From Rubellimicrobium rubrum (GTDB lineage: Bacteria; Pseudomonadota; Alphaproteobacteria; Rhodobacterales; Rhodobacteraceae), in assembly GCF_006152115.1 (NCBI RefSeq), contig NZ_VDFU01000008.1:62001-126000 (forward strand): a stretch of DNA of 64,000 nucleotides, read 5' to 3'. The notes beneath the pieces are model-generated. The model was given only the letters and a program-made list of their open reading frames with translations. It searched no databases and was not told the DNA's origin. Both the position numbers and the translations under genes were made by a program. This document shows positions 35,887 through 46,011 of this stretch, piece by piece (position 1 is the first letter of the stretch; each line of letters begins with the position of its first letter).

Positions 35887-36366
35887 TCAGGATGCGGGGG
35901 GGACCGGAACGCCGGGCTCGTCCTTGCCGCTGCGGATCACGAGGCTGGTCTTGACGCTGGCCACGTTCGGCGCCGGGGTCAGGGCCTCGGTCAGGAAGCG
36001 CTGAAAGGCGCGCAGGTCGGGGGCCGCGCATTTGAGGATGAAGTCCACCTCGCCGCTCAGCATGTGGCATTCGCGGACATAGGGCCATTCGCGCGCAAGG
36101 GCTTCGAAGGCCTGCAGGTCGGGTTCGGCCTGGCTTTTCAGGCGGACATGGGCAAAGGCCCTGACCTCGAAGCCAAGGCGCTGGGGGTCGATGTCGGCGT
36201 GGTAGCCGCGGATGTACCCGGCCTCCTCCAGCGCGCGGACGCGGCGCAGGCAGGGCGGCGGCGAGATCCCGACGCGGGCGGCCAGTTCGACGTTGGTCAT
36301 GCGGCCCTGCGCCTGGAGCAGGGCCAGGATGTGCCGGTCGATATGGTCGAGCCGCTGGCCGGGCAT
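35887..36366 (-). CDS. Lrp/AsnC family transcriptional regulator
   Basis: A 159-residue Lrp-type regulator. The N-terminal helix-turn-helix is RLDHIDRHILALLQAQGRMT with LAARVGISPPPCLRRVRALEE. The RAM ligand-binding domain follows (GYHADIDPQRLGFEVRAFAH, CHMLSGEVDFILKCAAPDL, VASVKTSLVIR). Such proteins bind amino acids and control their metabolism. The start ATG at 36366 was chosen over an upstream in-frame codon. It is divergent from trxB, an arrangement conserved in this group. The 153-base region between is a likely place for its operator. Its stop lies 4 bases from the Hint gene stop. Confidence 0.93.
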   Translation of the reverse strand: MPGQRLDHIDRHILALLQAQGRMTNVELAARVGISPPPCLRRVRALEEAGYIRGYHADIDPQRLGFEVRAFAHVRLKSQAEPDLQAFEALAREWPYVRECHMLSGEVDFILKCAAPDLRAFQRFLTEALTPAPNVASVKTSLVIRSGKDEPGVPVPPAS

Positions 36367-36516
36367 GGGTCCTCCGTCAATCCGCGCGACCCTACAGGCC
36401 ACCCCCGGCACGCGCAATTATGTTTCGCGCCACACATTGTCGCCATGCAGGGCGCGAGGGTTCCGCAGGCTGGTGCGGCAGGTTATATGCAGGCCCTGCA
36501 CGCCCGAGGGAGATGA

Positions 36517-37515
<999 letters not shown>

Positions 37516-37587
37516 GGCGTTCGCACGGGCCGCCTTGCTGATGCTGCAATGCGGCGTTTCGTGACCTTGGGGCCTTTCCCTCCTTGC

Positions 37588-37620
37588 AGCGCGCTCGCGC
37601 CGCCGTTACGGGGGCGCGCT
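37588..37620 (+). promoter_or_regulatory. Hairpin in the sat-cysC leader
   Basis: AGCGCGC at 37588-37594 pairs with GCGCGCT at 37614-37620, about 80 bases upstream of the sat start. It could be a leader element or simply the trxB terminator. I could not match it to a known riboswitch class. Confidence 0.35.
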
Positions 37621-37698
37621 AACCCGTGTGCCTTTTCGCCAGAAAGCTTTCGAATGCTGGACTCCTCCGTATCCGCCTCCGACGAAGGTCCCTCTCCG

Positions 37699-39399
37699 AT
37701 GCAGAACCTCGGCCCGATCCCAGAGCTCTACGTGTCCGCCGATTCGGCTCAGAAGCTGAAGGTCGAGGCCGGCAACCTGCCGAGCCATGACCTGTCGGCC
37801 CGGCAGATCTGCGATCTCGAGCTGCTGATGAACGGCGGGTTCTTCCCGCTCAAGGGCTTTCTCGGGCAGGCGGACTACGACTCGGTCGTGGATAGCATGC
37901 GGCTGAAGGACGGCACGCTTTGGCCGATGCCGGTGACGCTCGACGTGTCCGAGGCGTTCGCCGACAAGGTAGAGGTCGGGCAGGACATCGCCCTGCGTGA
38001 CCAGGAGGGGGTGATCCTCGCCGTCCTGTCCGTCACCGACAAATGGGTGCCCAACAAGGCGGTCGAGGCGGAAAAGGTGTTCGGCGCCGACGACCCTGCC
38101 CATCCGGCGGTGAACTACCTGCACAACAAGGCGGGCAAGGTGTACTTGGGCGGGCCGATCACCGGCCTGACGCCGCCCGTCCATTATGATTTCAAGGCGC
38201 GTCGCGACACGCCGAATGAGCTGCGGGCCTTCTTCCGCAAGATGGGCTGGCGCCGGATCGTGGCGTTCCAGACCCGGAACCCGCTGCACCGCGCCCACCA
38301 GGAGCTGACCTTCCGTGCCGCGCGTGAGGCGCAGGCCAACCTGCTTATCCATCCCGTCGTCGGCATGACCAAGCCGGGCGACGTGGACCACTTCACCCGC
38401 GTCCGCTGCTACGAGGCGGTGCTGGACCAGTACCCGTCCTCGACCACACACCTGTCGCTTCTGAACCTCGCCATGCGGATGGCTGGTCCGCGCGAGGCGC
38501 TGTGGCACGCGATCATCCGCAAGAACCACGGGCTCACGCACTTCATCGTGGGACGCGACCATGCGGGTCCGGGCAAGAACAGCCAGGGCAAGGACTTCTA
38601 CGACCCCTACGCCGCGCAGGATCTGGTGCGCCAGCACCAGGCCGAGATCGGCATCGAGATGGTCGACTTCAAGCAGATGGTCTACGTTCAGGAGAAGGCG
38701 CAGTACTTCCCCGTGGACGAGGTGCCCGCCGGATCGACCGTCCTCGACATCTCGGGGACCGAGCTGCGCCGCCGCCTGCGCGAAGGGCTGGAGATCCCGG
38801 AATGGTTCTCCTTCCCTGAGGTGGTCAAGGAGCTGCGGAAGACCTCGCCCGCGCGGTCCAAGCAGGGATTCACGGTGTTCTTCACCGGCTTCTCGGGCTC
38901 GGGCAAGTCCACCATCGCCAACGCGCTGATGGTCAAGCTGATGGAGATGGGCGGGCGTCCGGTGACGCTTCTCGACGGGGACGTGGTGCGCAAGCACCTG
39001 TCGTCGGAGCTGGGCTTCTCCAAGGAGCATCGCGACATCAACATCCGCCGCATCGGCTATGTCGCGAGCGAGATCACCAAGAACGGTGGCATCGCGATCT
39101 GCGCGCCCATCGCCCCCTACGCGACCACCCGCCGCGAAGTGCGCGAGATGATCGAGTCGTTCGGCGCCTTTATCGAGGTGCATGTGGCGACATCGATCGA
39201 CGAGTGCGAGCGCCGCGACCGCAAGGGACTCTACAAGCTGGCCCGCGAAGGCAAGATCAAGGAGTTCACGGGCATCTCGGACCCCTATGACGTGCCGGCG
39301 AGCCCGGAGTTGCGTGTCGACACCGAGGGGCTCGATGTCGATACCTGCGCGCATCAGGTGATCCTGAAGCTGGAAAGCATGGGCCTCATCAAGGGCTGA
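37699..39399 (+). CDS. Bifunctional sulfate adenylyltransferase/adenylylsulfate kinase
   Basis: A 566-residue fusion that activates sulfate in two steps: ATP plus sulfate to APS, then APS to PAPS. The N-terminal ATP sulfurylase (residues about 1-385) shows FQTRNPLHRAHQELTFRAA and GRDHAGPGKNSQGKDFYDP. The C-terminal APS kinase (about 390-566) has the P-loop TGFSGSGKST, LLDGDVVRKHLSSELGFS and KGLYKLAREGKIKEFTGI. Fusions in this order (Sat-CysC) are found in several alphaproteobacteria. The ATG at 37699 starts the conserved MQNLGPIPELYVS; a longer open frame upstream is not conserved. A strong terminator follows. Confidence 0.95.
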   Translation: MQNLGPIPELYVSADSAQKLKVEAGNLPSHDLSARQICDLELLMNGGFFPLKGFLGQADYDSVVDSMRLKDGTLWPMPVTLDVSEAFADKVEVGQDIALRDQEGVILAVLSVTDKWVPNKAVEAEKVFGADDPAHPAVNYLHNKAGKVYLGGPITGLTPPVHYDFKARRDTPNELRAFFRKMGWRRIVAFQTRNPLHRAHQELTFRAAREAQANLLIHPVVGMTKPGDVDHFTRVRCYEAVLDQYPSSTTHLSLLNLAMRMAGPREALWHAIIRKNHGLTHFIVGRDHAGPGKNSQGKDFYDPYAAQDLVRQHQAEIGIEMVDFKQMVYVQEKAQYFPVDEVPAGSTVLDISGTELRRRLREGLEIPEWFSFPEVVKELRKTSPARSKQGFTVFFTGFSGSGKSTIANALMVKLMEMGGRPVTLLDGDVVRKHLSSELGFSKEHRDINIRRIGYVASEITKNGGIAICAPIAPYATTRREVREMIESFGAFIEVHVATSIDECERRDRKGLYKLAREGKIKEFTGISDPYDVPASPELRVDTEGLDVDTCAHQVILKLESMGLIKG

Positions 39400-39405
39400 C
39401 ACGAC

Positions 39406-39430
39406 AAAGGGGGCCGCAAGGCCCCCTTTT
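39406..39430. terminator. Bidirectional terminator after sat-cysC
   Basis: AAAGGGGGCC and GGCCCCCTTT form a 10-bp stem with a GCAA loop, 6 bases after the sat-cysC stop, followed by TTTT. Read on the minus strand the stem also ends in TTT, and it lies 25 bases beyond the cytochrome b561 stop. It can serve both genes. Confidence 0.9.
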
Positions 39431-39455
39431 CACATCCAGCGACAGGCTGCGACCG

Positions 39456-39986
39456 TCAGGTGCCCGCAGTGGGGCGGACCATGCGGCGGATGATGTTCTC
39501 GCCCAGGACAAGGTGCAGCAGCGCCCCGCCCACATGCAGCACCACCAGCAGCAGCAGAACCCAGGCCAGCAAGCTGTGCAGGTTTCCGGCCGCGTCGATG
39601 CCGAAGAACCAGGCCAGAACGCCCAAAGGCGGCATCAGCAGCAGAACGATATAGAAGGCCCAATGGTTGAGCCGTCCCAGCAGGGCCAGGATGTGATGCT
39701 TGCTGCCCGCCGCCGTTTCGACCGGGCGCCGGAGCCGGGCGGCCAAGCGGCCCAGCATGATCAGGAAGATCGCGATGCCGAGGCAGATGTGCACGAAAGC
39801 CGGACCCCATTGGCTAATGGACTGGCCTTGCTGCACCGCCTCATAGACCTGTGACATGCCTCCGCCGATCAGCCAGTTCACCACCACGAGGACGGCAACC
39901 GTCCAGTGCAGCGTGATCTGGTAGGAGGAATAGCCATGCCGCGCATGAGCCGCGCGCGCCGAGGGAGTCGTAGGTGTCGTGGTCAT
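39456..39986 (-). CDS. Cytochrome b561
   Basis: A 176-residue di-haem membrane protein with four transmembrane helices. Haem-ligand His residues are in YSSYQITLHWTVAVLVVV, WGPAFVHICLGIAIFL, LLGRLNHWAFYIVLLL and LVVLHVGGALLHLVLGENI. This is the bacterial CybB type (Ni/Fe-hydrogenase b-type-like fold), which passes electrons from quinol, possibly to superoxide. The ATG at 39986 was chosen because it starts 20 residues before the first helix. It converges with sat-cysC over a shared terminator. Confidence 0.92.
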   Translation of the reverse strand: MTTTPTTPSARAAHARHGYSSYQITLHWTVAVLVVVNWLIGGGMSQVYEAVQQGQSISQWGPAFVHICLGIAIFLIMLGRLAARLRRPVETAAGSKHHILALLGRLNHWAFYIVLLLMPPLGVLAWFFGIDAAGNLHSLLAWVLLLLVVLHVGGALLHLVLGENIIRRMVRPTAGT

Positions 39987-40089
39987 GCCTTGGGTCCGGT
40001 CGTCGGGGCCCCGCTGCCCCTGCCCGGATAAACCTGATCCGGCGGGCCGGGTCGTCAATCCCCTGCCCGCCTCGTCGGGGGTGCCTGCA

Positions 40090-40335
40090 TCAGTGGACTG
40101 TCACCGGCACCCGGTCGTATTGCCGCGCAAGCACAAAGGCGAGGTCGCGATCCGCCACCAGCGCGAGTTGCTGGCCTTCGGCGTCATGGACGGCAAAGAT
40201 GGTCTCCAACTCGCCCGCCTGCTCGCGCAGTTCCTCGGGGAGGTCGGCGACAGCGATGGGCTTCACATAGACGATGTCCGCGCCGATAACCTTCAGATCA
40301 GGCTTGGCGCGGTGGTTTGCATAGGGACCAGTCAC
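40090..40335 (-). CDS. DUF1150 family protein
   Basis: An 81-residue protein with the DUF1150 signature: IVYVKPIAVADLPEELREQA followed by IFAVHDAEGQQLALVADRDL and a C-terminal FVLARQYDRVPVTVH. The family is alphaproteobacterial and characteristically sits beside a small heat-shock gene. Here its ATG overlaps the hsp20 stop (ATGA), so both are made from one heat-inducible transcript. Function unknown, probably a stress accessory protein. Confidence 0.9.
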   Translation of the reverse strand: MTGPYANHRAKPDLKVIGADIVYVKPIAVADLPEELREQAGELETIFAVHDAEGQQLALVADRDLAFVLARQYDRVPVTVH

Positions 40336-40754
40336 TTGACCGCACTCCTTTTGATGCGGACGGTCTGGACGACCGTCTCGGGGACATGGCGGGTCAGGTC
40401 GACATGAAGGAGACCGTTCTCCATCACCGCCTCACCTACCTCAACGCCTTCGGCCAGCACAAAGCTCCGCTGGAATTGGCGTGACGCGATGCCCCGGTGC
40501 AGAAAGACCCGTCCTTCGCCGTCCTCGACCTGCCGCCCGCGGATCACGAGCTGCCGATCCTCGACGGTGATCGAGAGGTCGGTTTCGGTGAAGCCGGCCA
40601 CCGCGAGGGTGATCCGGTAGGACCGATCCGAGGTCTGCTCGATGTTGTAGGGTGGGTATCCGTCGTTCCCGGTCTTGGCGGTCCGTTCGACCAGGCGTTC
40701 GAGCTGCTCGAACCCCAGCAGGTACGGATGGGTCCCCAAGGTGAGTTTCGTCAT
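40332..40754 (-). CDS. Small heat-shock protein Hsp20
   Basis: A 140-residue alpha-crystallin chaperone of the IbpA type that holds unfolding proteins for refolding. The N-terminal region GFEQLERLVERTAKTGNDGY PPYNI precedes the alpha-crystallin domain (YRITLAVAGFTETDLSITVE, LVIRGRQVEDGEGRVFLHRG IASRQFQRSF, LLHVDL) with the family residues in place. A sigma-32-like promoter candidate lies about 70 bases upstream, and a hairpin (40780-40796) lies in the leader. It is cotranscribed with DUF1150. Confidence 0.95.
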   Translation of the reverse strand: MTKLTLGTHPYLLGFEQLERLVERTAKTGNDGYPPYNIEQTSDRSYRITLAVAGFTETDLSITVEDRQLVIRGRQVEDGEGRVFLHRGIASRQFQRSFVLAEGVEVGEAVMENGLLHVDLTRHVPETVVQTVRIKRSAVK

Positions 40755-40779
40755 TGCGACACGTCCTTTGCGCGAAAGC

Positions 40780-40796
40780 GACCGTCAGTCACGGTC
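40780..40796 (-). promoter_or_regulatory. Hairpin in the hsp20 5' leader
   Basis: GACCGT/ACGGTC (6-bp stem, 5-base loop) lies 26 bases upstream of the hsp20 start. It might modulate translation, but the ROSE/fourU features of known RNA thermometers are not evident. Confidence 0.35.
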
Positions 40797-40823
40797 CCCA
40801 TGGTAGGCAACCGCTTGTGGCAA

Positions 40824-40852
40824 ATATGGGGAAGCTCTTGGGCTCCAGCAAG
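40824..40852 (-). promoter_or_regulatory. Sigma-32 (RpoH)-like promoter of hsp20-DUF1150
   Basis: On the minus strand CTTG (40852-40849) and CCCCATAT (40831-40824) are separated by 17 bases, close to the heat-shock promoter pattern (CTTG, then CCCCATNT). It lies 70 bases upstream of the hsp20 start, which fits a heat-shock gene. The spacing is at the long end for RpoH promoters. Confidence 0.6.
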
Positions 40853-40915
40853 AGCCCCGGGGCTGGTCGGGGCGGGCCTGACACGTTAATGTTCTCGCAC
40901 CCTTGCGAGGATCCG

Positions 40916-41134
40916 ATGAACATTACAGCCGCGATGGACGAGTCCGAAGTGCTGCACGTCGAGCTCGACGTGCTCCGGCGCGAGCACCGGGAGCTTGATG
41001 AGGCGATCCAGGCCCTTGAGGCGGAAGGGTCGCGCGACATGCTGACGATCCGCCGCAAGAAGAAGGAAAAGCTGGCTCTCAAGGACCGCATCCGGATGAT
41101 CGAGGATCGTCTCCTGCCGGACATCATCGCCTGA
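40916..41134 (+). CDS. DUF465 (YdcH family) small protein
   Basis: A 72-residue coiled-coil protein of the YdcH/DUF465 family: [26 protein letters not shown], then [28 protein letters not shown]. The function is unknown; these short acidic/basic helical proteins are common in Alphaproteobacteria. The ATG at 40916 follows GCGAGGATCCG. Its stop (TGATG) overlaps the purE start, so it leads a DUF465-purE-purK operon, a conserved arrangement in Rhodobacteraceae. Confidence 0.9.
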   Translation: MNITAAMDESEVLHVELDVLRREHRELDEAIQALEAEGSRDMLTIRRKKKEKLALKDRIRMIEDRLLPDIIA

Positions 41135-41613
41135 TGGCCTATGTCGGGATCATCATGGGCAGCCAGTCGGACTGGCCCACCATGCGCGAAGCCGCGCGCG
41201 TCCTGGACGAGCTTGGCGTCCCGCACGAGGACAGGATCGTGTCGGCCCATCGAACCCCGGACCGGCTCTGGTCCTATGGCAAAGAGGCCAAGAGCCGCGG
41301 CATCCGGGTCATCATCGCAGGGGCCGGGGGCGCGGCGCACCTGCCCGGCATGATGGCGTCCAAGACCCCCCTGCCCGTCATCGGCGTCCCTATCGAGACC
41401 AAAGCCCTGGGCGGCGTCGATTCGCTGTATTCCATCGTGCAGATGCCGCGCGGCTTTCCGGTGGCGACCATGGCCATCGGGGCGGCGGGGGCCGTGAACG
41501 CGGCGCTGATGGCGGCGTCCATCCTGGCGCTGTCGGATGACAGCTTGGCCGAGCGGCTGGAGGCGTGGCGCGACGCGCTGTCGGCCTCGGTCCCCGAGGT
41601 GCCGCATGACTGA
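41134..41613 (+). CDS. purE: N5-carboxyaminoimidazole ribonucleotide mutase
   Basis: A 159-residue PurE class I, which converts N5-CAIR to CAIR in purine synthesis. The substrate-binding motif [20 protein letters not shown] lies near the N-terminus; [10 protein letters not shown] carries the catalytic His; [25 protein letters not shown] and the closing [14 protein letters not shown] are diagnostic. It overlaps purK by 8 bases and DUF465 by 1 base. PurE and PurK act in sequence. Confidence 0.96.
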   Translation: MAYVGIIMGSQSDWPTMREAARVLDELGVPHEDRIVSAHRTPDRLWSYGKEAKSRGIRVIIAGAGGAAHLPGMMASKTPLPVIGVPIETKALGGVDSLYSIVQMPRGFPVATMAIGAAGAVNAALMAASILALSDDSLAERLEAWRDALSASVPEVPHD

Positions 41614-42670
41614 CGTGCTTGCCCCCGGGGCGACCATCGGCATCCTGGGTGGCGGACAGCTTGGCCGGATGCTGGCGGTGGCCGCCGCGCGGCTGGGCTA
41701 CCGTGTCCACATCTACGATCCGGACCAGGGCGCCCCGGGGGCCGAGGTGGCGCGGGTCGCGACGCATGCGTCCTATGGGGACGAACAGGCGCTGCGGGCC
41801 TTTGCTCAGTCCGTCCAGGTCGTGACCTACGAGTTCGAGAACATCCCGCCCGCCGCTCTGGACCTCATAGAGGCGGTCGTGCCGATCCGTCCGAACCGCA
41901 AGGCGCTGGCCACCTCGCGCGATCGGCTGGACGAGAAGACCTTCCTGCACGAGTTGGGCCTGAGGACCGCGCGCTTCGCGGCCGTGGACGACGCGGAGGA
42001 TCTTGCACAGGCGCTGACGGTGATTGGGACGCCCTCGATCCTCAAGACGCGGACCATGGGCTATGACGGCAAGGGGCAGGCGCGCATCCTGTCGCCCGAG
42101 GGGGCCGAGGCAGCGTTCGCTCAGATCGGCGGGCGGGCGGCCATCCTGGAAGGCTTTGTCGATTTCGACCGCGAGGTGTCGGTCATCGCCGCGCGGGGGC
42201 TCGATGGGTCGGTGGCGGCCTATGACCCCGGCGAGAACGTCCACGAGGGCGGCATCCTGCGGACGACCACCGTGCCCGCCCGCCTGTCGCCAGGGATGCG
42301 AAGCGATGCGGTCCTTGCGGCGGCCCGCATCCTGAACGCGCTGGGCTATGTGGGAGTGCTGGGGGTGGAGTTCTTCGTGACCCCCCGTGGCCTTCTGGTG
42401 AACGAGATTGCGCCGCGCGTCCACAACTCGGGCCACTGGACCGAGGCCGGGTGCCTGATCGACCAGTTCGAGCAGCATATCCGCGCCATCGCGGGGCTGC
42501 CGCTGGGCGATGGCAAGCGGCACGCGGATGTCGTGATGGAAAACCTGATCGGCCATGACATGGACCGGCTGCCCGACCTGCTGGCGGACGGCGCGCAGAT
42601 CCACCTGTACGGCAAGGCCGAGACGCGCGAAGGCCGCAAGATGGGCCATGTGAACCGCATCAGGCGTTAG
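41606..42670 (+). CDS. purK: N5-carboxyaminoimidazole ribonucleotide synthase
   Basis: A 354-residue ATP-grasp enzyme making N5-CAIR from AIR, bicarbonate and ATP. The N-terminal [20 protein letters not shown], then [14 protein letters not shown], the ATP-grasp region [17 protein letters not shown] with [17 protein letters not shown], and the conserved [14 protein letters not shown] are all present. The ATG at 41606 was chosen because it overlaps the purE stop by 8 bases and begins the conserved N-terminus; the longer open frame would reach into purE. It is last in the DUF465-purE-purK operon. Confidence 0.96.
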   Translation: MTDVLAPGATIGILGGGQLGRMLAVAAARLGYRVHIYDPDQGAPGAEVARVATHASYGDEQALRAFAQSVQVVTYEFENIPPAALDLIEAVVPIRPNRKALATSRDRLDEKTFLHELGLRTARFAAVDDAEDLAQALTVIGTPSILKTRTMGYDGKGQARILSPEGAEAAFAQIGGRAAILEGFVDFDREVSVIAARGLDGSVAAYDPGENVHEGGILRTTTVPARLSPGMRSDAVLAAARILNALGYVGVLGVEFFVTPRGLLVNEIAPRVHNSGHWTEAGCLIDQFEQHIRAIAGLPLGDGKRHADVVMENLIGHDMDRLPDLLADGAQIHLYGKAETREGRKMGHVNRIRR

Positions 42671-42755
42671 GTCCCGCCACACCGGCAAGGAGGGCCGTGG
42701 GCTTTGGCTCGTGTCCCCTCTTGCGGGGCGACCACCAACGCGCCACCCTGAGGGC

Positions 42756-43199
42756 ATGCCGACGCCCCGCCTTGCCGTCCGTGCGCTGATCCTGCGCGAC
42801 GACCGCCTCCTCCTCGTCAACGCCTGGAAGGGCCGCACGCATCTGTGGTGCGCGCCGGGCGGCGGGGTTGAAGTGCACCAGTCCCTGCCGCAGGCTCTGG
42901 TCCGAGAGATCCGGGAAGAAACCGGCCTGGCGGTGGAGGTCGGCCCGCCATGCCTCGTGAACGAGTTCCACGATCCGCATGGGTCGTTTCATCAGGTGGA
43001 CATCTATTTCCGTTGCCACATCCTGGGGGGTGATCCAGAGGGCGACTGGGTGGACCCGGAGGGCGTCGTCACGCACCGCATCTGGGTCACCCGTGAGGAG
43101 ATGACGGCGCTGACAGTCAAGCCGGACAGCCTGGCCGCCGTGGCCTGGGGTGATCCGGGAGGCATTGCCTACGATCCGCTGGAGCCCATCCTGCGATGA
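42756..43199 (+). CDS. NUDIX hydrolase
   Basis: A 147-residue NUDIX hydrolase. The Nudix box is complete: GGGVEVHQSLPQALVREIREETGL (G-x5-E-x7-REUxEExGU; residues about 36-58), so a divalent-metal nucleoside diphosphate-linked substrate is expected. The N-terminal AVRALILRDDRLLLVNAWKG matches the ADP-ribose/NADH-type group. The specific substrate is unknown. Its stop overlaps the ATG of the next acetyltransferase (ATGA), so both are co-expressed. Confidence 0.9.
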   Translation: MPTPRLAVRALILRDDRLLLVNAWKGRTHLWCAPGGGVEVHQSLPQALVREIREETGLAVEVGPPCLVNEFHDPHGSFHQVDIYFRCHILGGDPEGDWVDPEGVVTHRIWVTREEMTALTVKPDSLAAVAWGDPGGIAYDPLEPILR

Positions 43200-43684
43200 T
43201 CCGTCCGCTGCATCCGGGGACGGACCAGGATGCGGTGCTGGATCTTTATGCGCGGGCTTCGGACTACCTGGATCTCGAATCGGGGCGCGTGCCCACTCTT
43301 GCCATGGTGGAGGAGTTCTTTTCCGACGCGCCACCGGGCGGCAATCCATCGAAGTCGCTCAAGCTTGGGCTGTTCAACGAGGAACGGCTGCTGGGTCTGG
43401 CCGATCTGGCGTTCGGCTATCCCAATCCGACCGACGCCTATCTCGGCCTGATGATGCTGGCGGCGGACGCGCGCGGGCGTGGGCTGGGCCGGATCTTCCT
43501 GCGCCATGTGGAGGCTGCCGCTCGGGAGCGCGGGGCTGTGCGCCTGCTCCTTGCCGTCCTGGAGGCGAACCCTCGCGGGCGGGCCTTCTGGGAGGTTCAG
43601 GGGTTCGGGGCGCCCAAGGTGTTTGCGGCGACCCGGATCGGGGAGCGGACGCATGTGCGGATCCGGCTGGAGAAACCGCTCTGA
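43196..43684 (+). CDS. GNAT family acetyltransferase
   Basis: A 162-residue GNAT protein. The core LGLMMLAADARGRGLGRIFLRHVEAAARER holds the Q/RxxGxG/A acetyl-CoA loop (residues about 81-104), followed by LEANPRGRAFWEVQGFGAPK, the usual second CoA contact. The substrate is unknown. Start at 43196 inside the NUDIX stop; it is the distal gene of the pair. A terminator shared with groEL lies about 100 bases downstream. Confidence 0.88.
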   Translation: MIRPLHPGTDQDAVLDLYARASDYLDLESGRVPTLAMVEEFFSDAPPGGNPSKSLKLGLFNEERLLGLADLAFGYPNPTDAYLGLMMLAADARGRGLGRIFLRHVEAAARERGAVRLLLAVLEANPRGRAFWEVQGFGAPKVFAATRIGERTHVRIRLEKPL

Positions 43685-43786
43685 CAGGTTCGGCCCGGAC
43701 GGGCGAAGGATAGCCAAGTAGATCGAGGCGGGCCCGTCAGGCCCGGCGAAGGCGTCGCACTTCAGGACCCGAAGGGACGGAACGAA

Positions 43787-43810
43787 AAAGGGCGCCCGGA
43801 GGCGCCCTTT
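43787..43810. terminator. Rho-independent terminator of groEL (bidirectional)
   Basis: AAAGGGCGCC/GGCGCCCTTT is a perfect 10-bp stem with a CGGA loop, 28 bases beyond the groEL stop. On the minus strand it continues TTTTTCG, giving a strong U-tract for groESL. It can also stop the NUDIX/GNAT transcript from the other side. Confidence 0.9.
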
Positions 43811-43837
43811 CCCTTGGTCTGTCGGTCGGTCAGGCGA

Positions 43838-45517
<1,680 letters not shown>

Positions 45518-45835
45518 TCAGGCGGCAGCGGCCTGGGCGGCGGACGACTCGATGATGCCGAGGATGTCCGACTCTTTCATGATCAGGTATTCCTGACCGT
45601 CCAGCGTCACTTCCGTGCCCGACCACTTGCCGAACAGGATGCGGTCGCCGGCCTTGACGGAGGGGGCGATCAGTTCGCCGGAGTCCTTGCGGGCGCCTTC
45701 GCCGGTCGCGATGACTTCACCTTCGGCAGGCTTTTCCTTGGCGTTGTCGGGGATGATGAGCCCCCCCTTGGTCTTCTCTTCGCCTTGGACGCGGCGCACC
45801 AGCACCCGATCGTGAAGCGGCTTGAACGAGGCCAT
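45518..45835 (-). CDS. groES: Co-chaperonin GroES
   Basis: A 105-residue Gro[22 protein letters not shown], the mobile loop [38 protein letters not shown] and [12 protein letters not shown], with a short Ala-rich C-terminal extension ([10 protein letters not shown]) longer than usual. The ATG at 45835 was chosen over an upstream codon because MASFKPLHD is the conserved start. CIRCE and a promoter lie 44-106 bases upstream. Confidence 0.98.
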   Translation of the reverse strand: MASFKPLHDRVLVRRVQGEEKTKGGLIIPDNAKEKPAEGEVIATGEGARKDSGELIAPSVKAGDRILFGKWSGTEVTLDGQEYLIMKESDILGIIESSAAQAAAA

Positions 45836-45878
45836 TGTGAAGCTCCCAGTGGTCTTGTGGTTTGAATCTCTGGCTCTG

Positions 45879-45905
45879 TTAGCACTCACCGTTCAGGAGT
45901 GCCAG
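45879..45905 (-). promoter_or_regulatory. CIRCE element (HrcA operator) of groESL
   Basis: Read on the minus strand this is CTGGCACTC, nine bases, GAGTGCTAA: the alphaproteobacterial form of CIRCE (TTAGCACTC-N9-GAGTGCTAA) with two differences in the left arm. It lies 44 bases upstream of the groES start and just downstream of the -10 element. HrcA should repress groESL here until heat stress. Confidence 0.92.
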
Positions 45906-45912
45906 CAACGCC

Positions 45913-45941
45913 GAGATAGGAAACCGCTGGGCGGCTGTCAA
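45913..45941 (-). promoter_or_regulatory. groESL promoter
   Basis: On the minus strand TTGACA (45941-45936) and TATCTC (45918-45913) are 17 bases apart, a near-ideal sigma-70 promoter. CCTATCT at the -10 also fits the alphaproteobacterial sigma-32 pattern CYTATNT, although its -35 would be GTTG. CIRCE begins seven bases downstream. Confidence 0.75.
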
Positions 45942-45963
45942 CAGGGTCGATCACCGAAACGAG

Positions 45964-45987
45964 ACCGGCCGCCCGAAGGCGGCCGGT
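45964..45987 (-). terminator. Terminator of the BON-domain gene
   Basis: ACCGGCCGCC/GGCGGCCGGT is a perfect 10-bp stem with a CGAA loop, 24 bases after the BON gene stop and upstream of the groESL promoter. The minus-strand continuation CTCGTTTCGG is only moderately T-rich. Confidence 0.65.
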
Positions 45988-46011
45988 CCGTGCCGATCCG
46001 ATGGATGCGGG

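Noticed and set aside
37516..37698. A sulfur-related riboswitch upstream of sat-cysC
   Set aside because: A 7-bp hairpin is present, but I could not find the conserved core of SAM, SAH or other known classes. It is listed only as a leader hairpin.
40755..40800. A ROSE or fourU RNA thermometer in the hsp20 leader
   Set aside because: The hairpin there does not pair with the ribosome site (AAAGGACG), and neither a UUUU block nor the U(U/C)GCU motif is properly placed.
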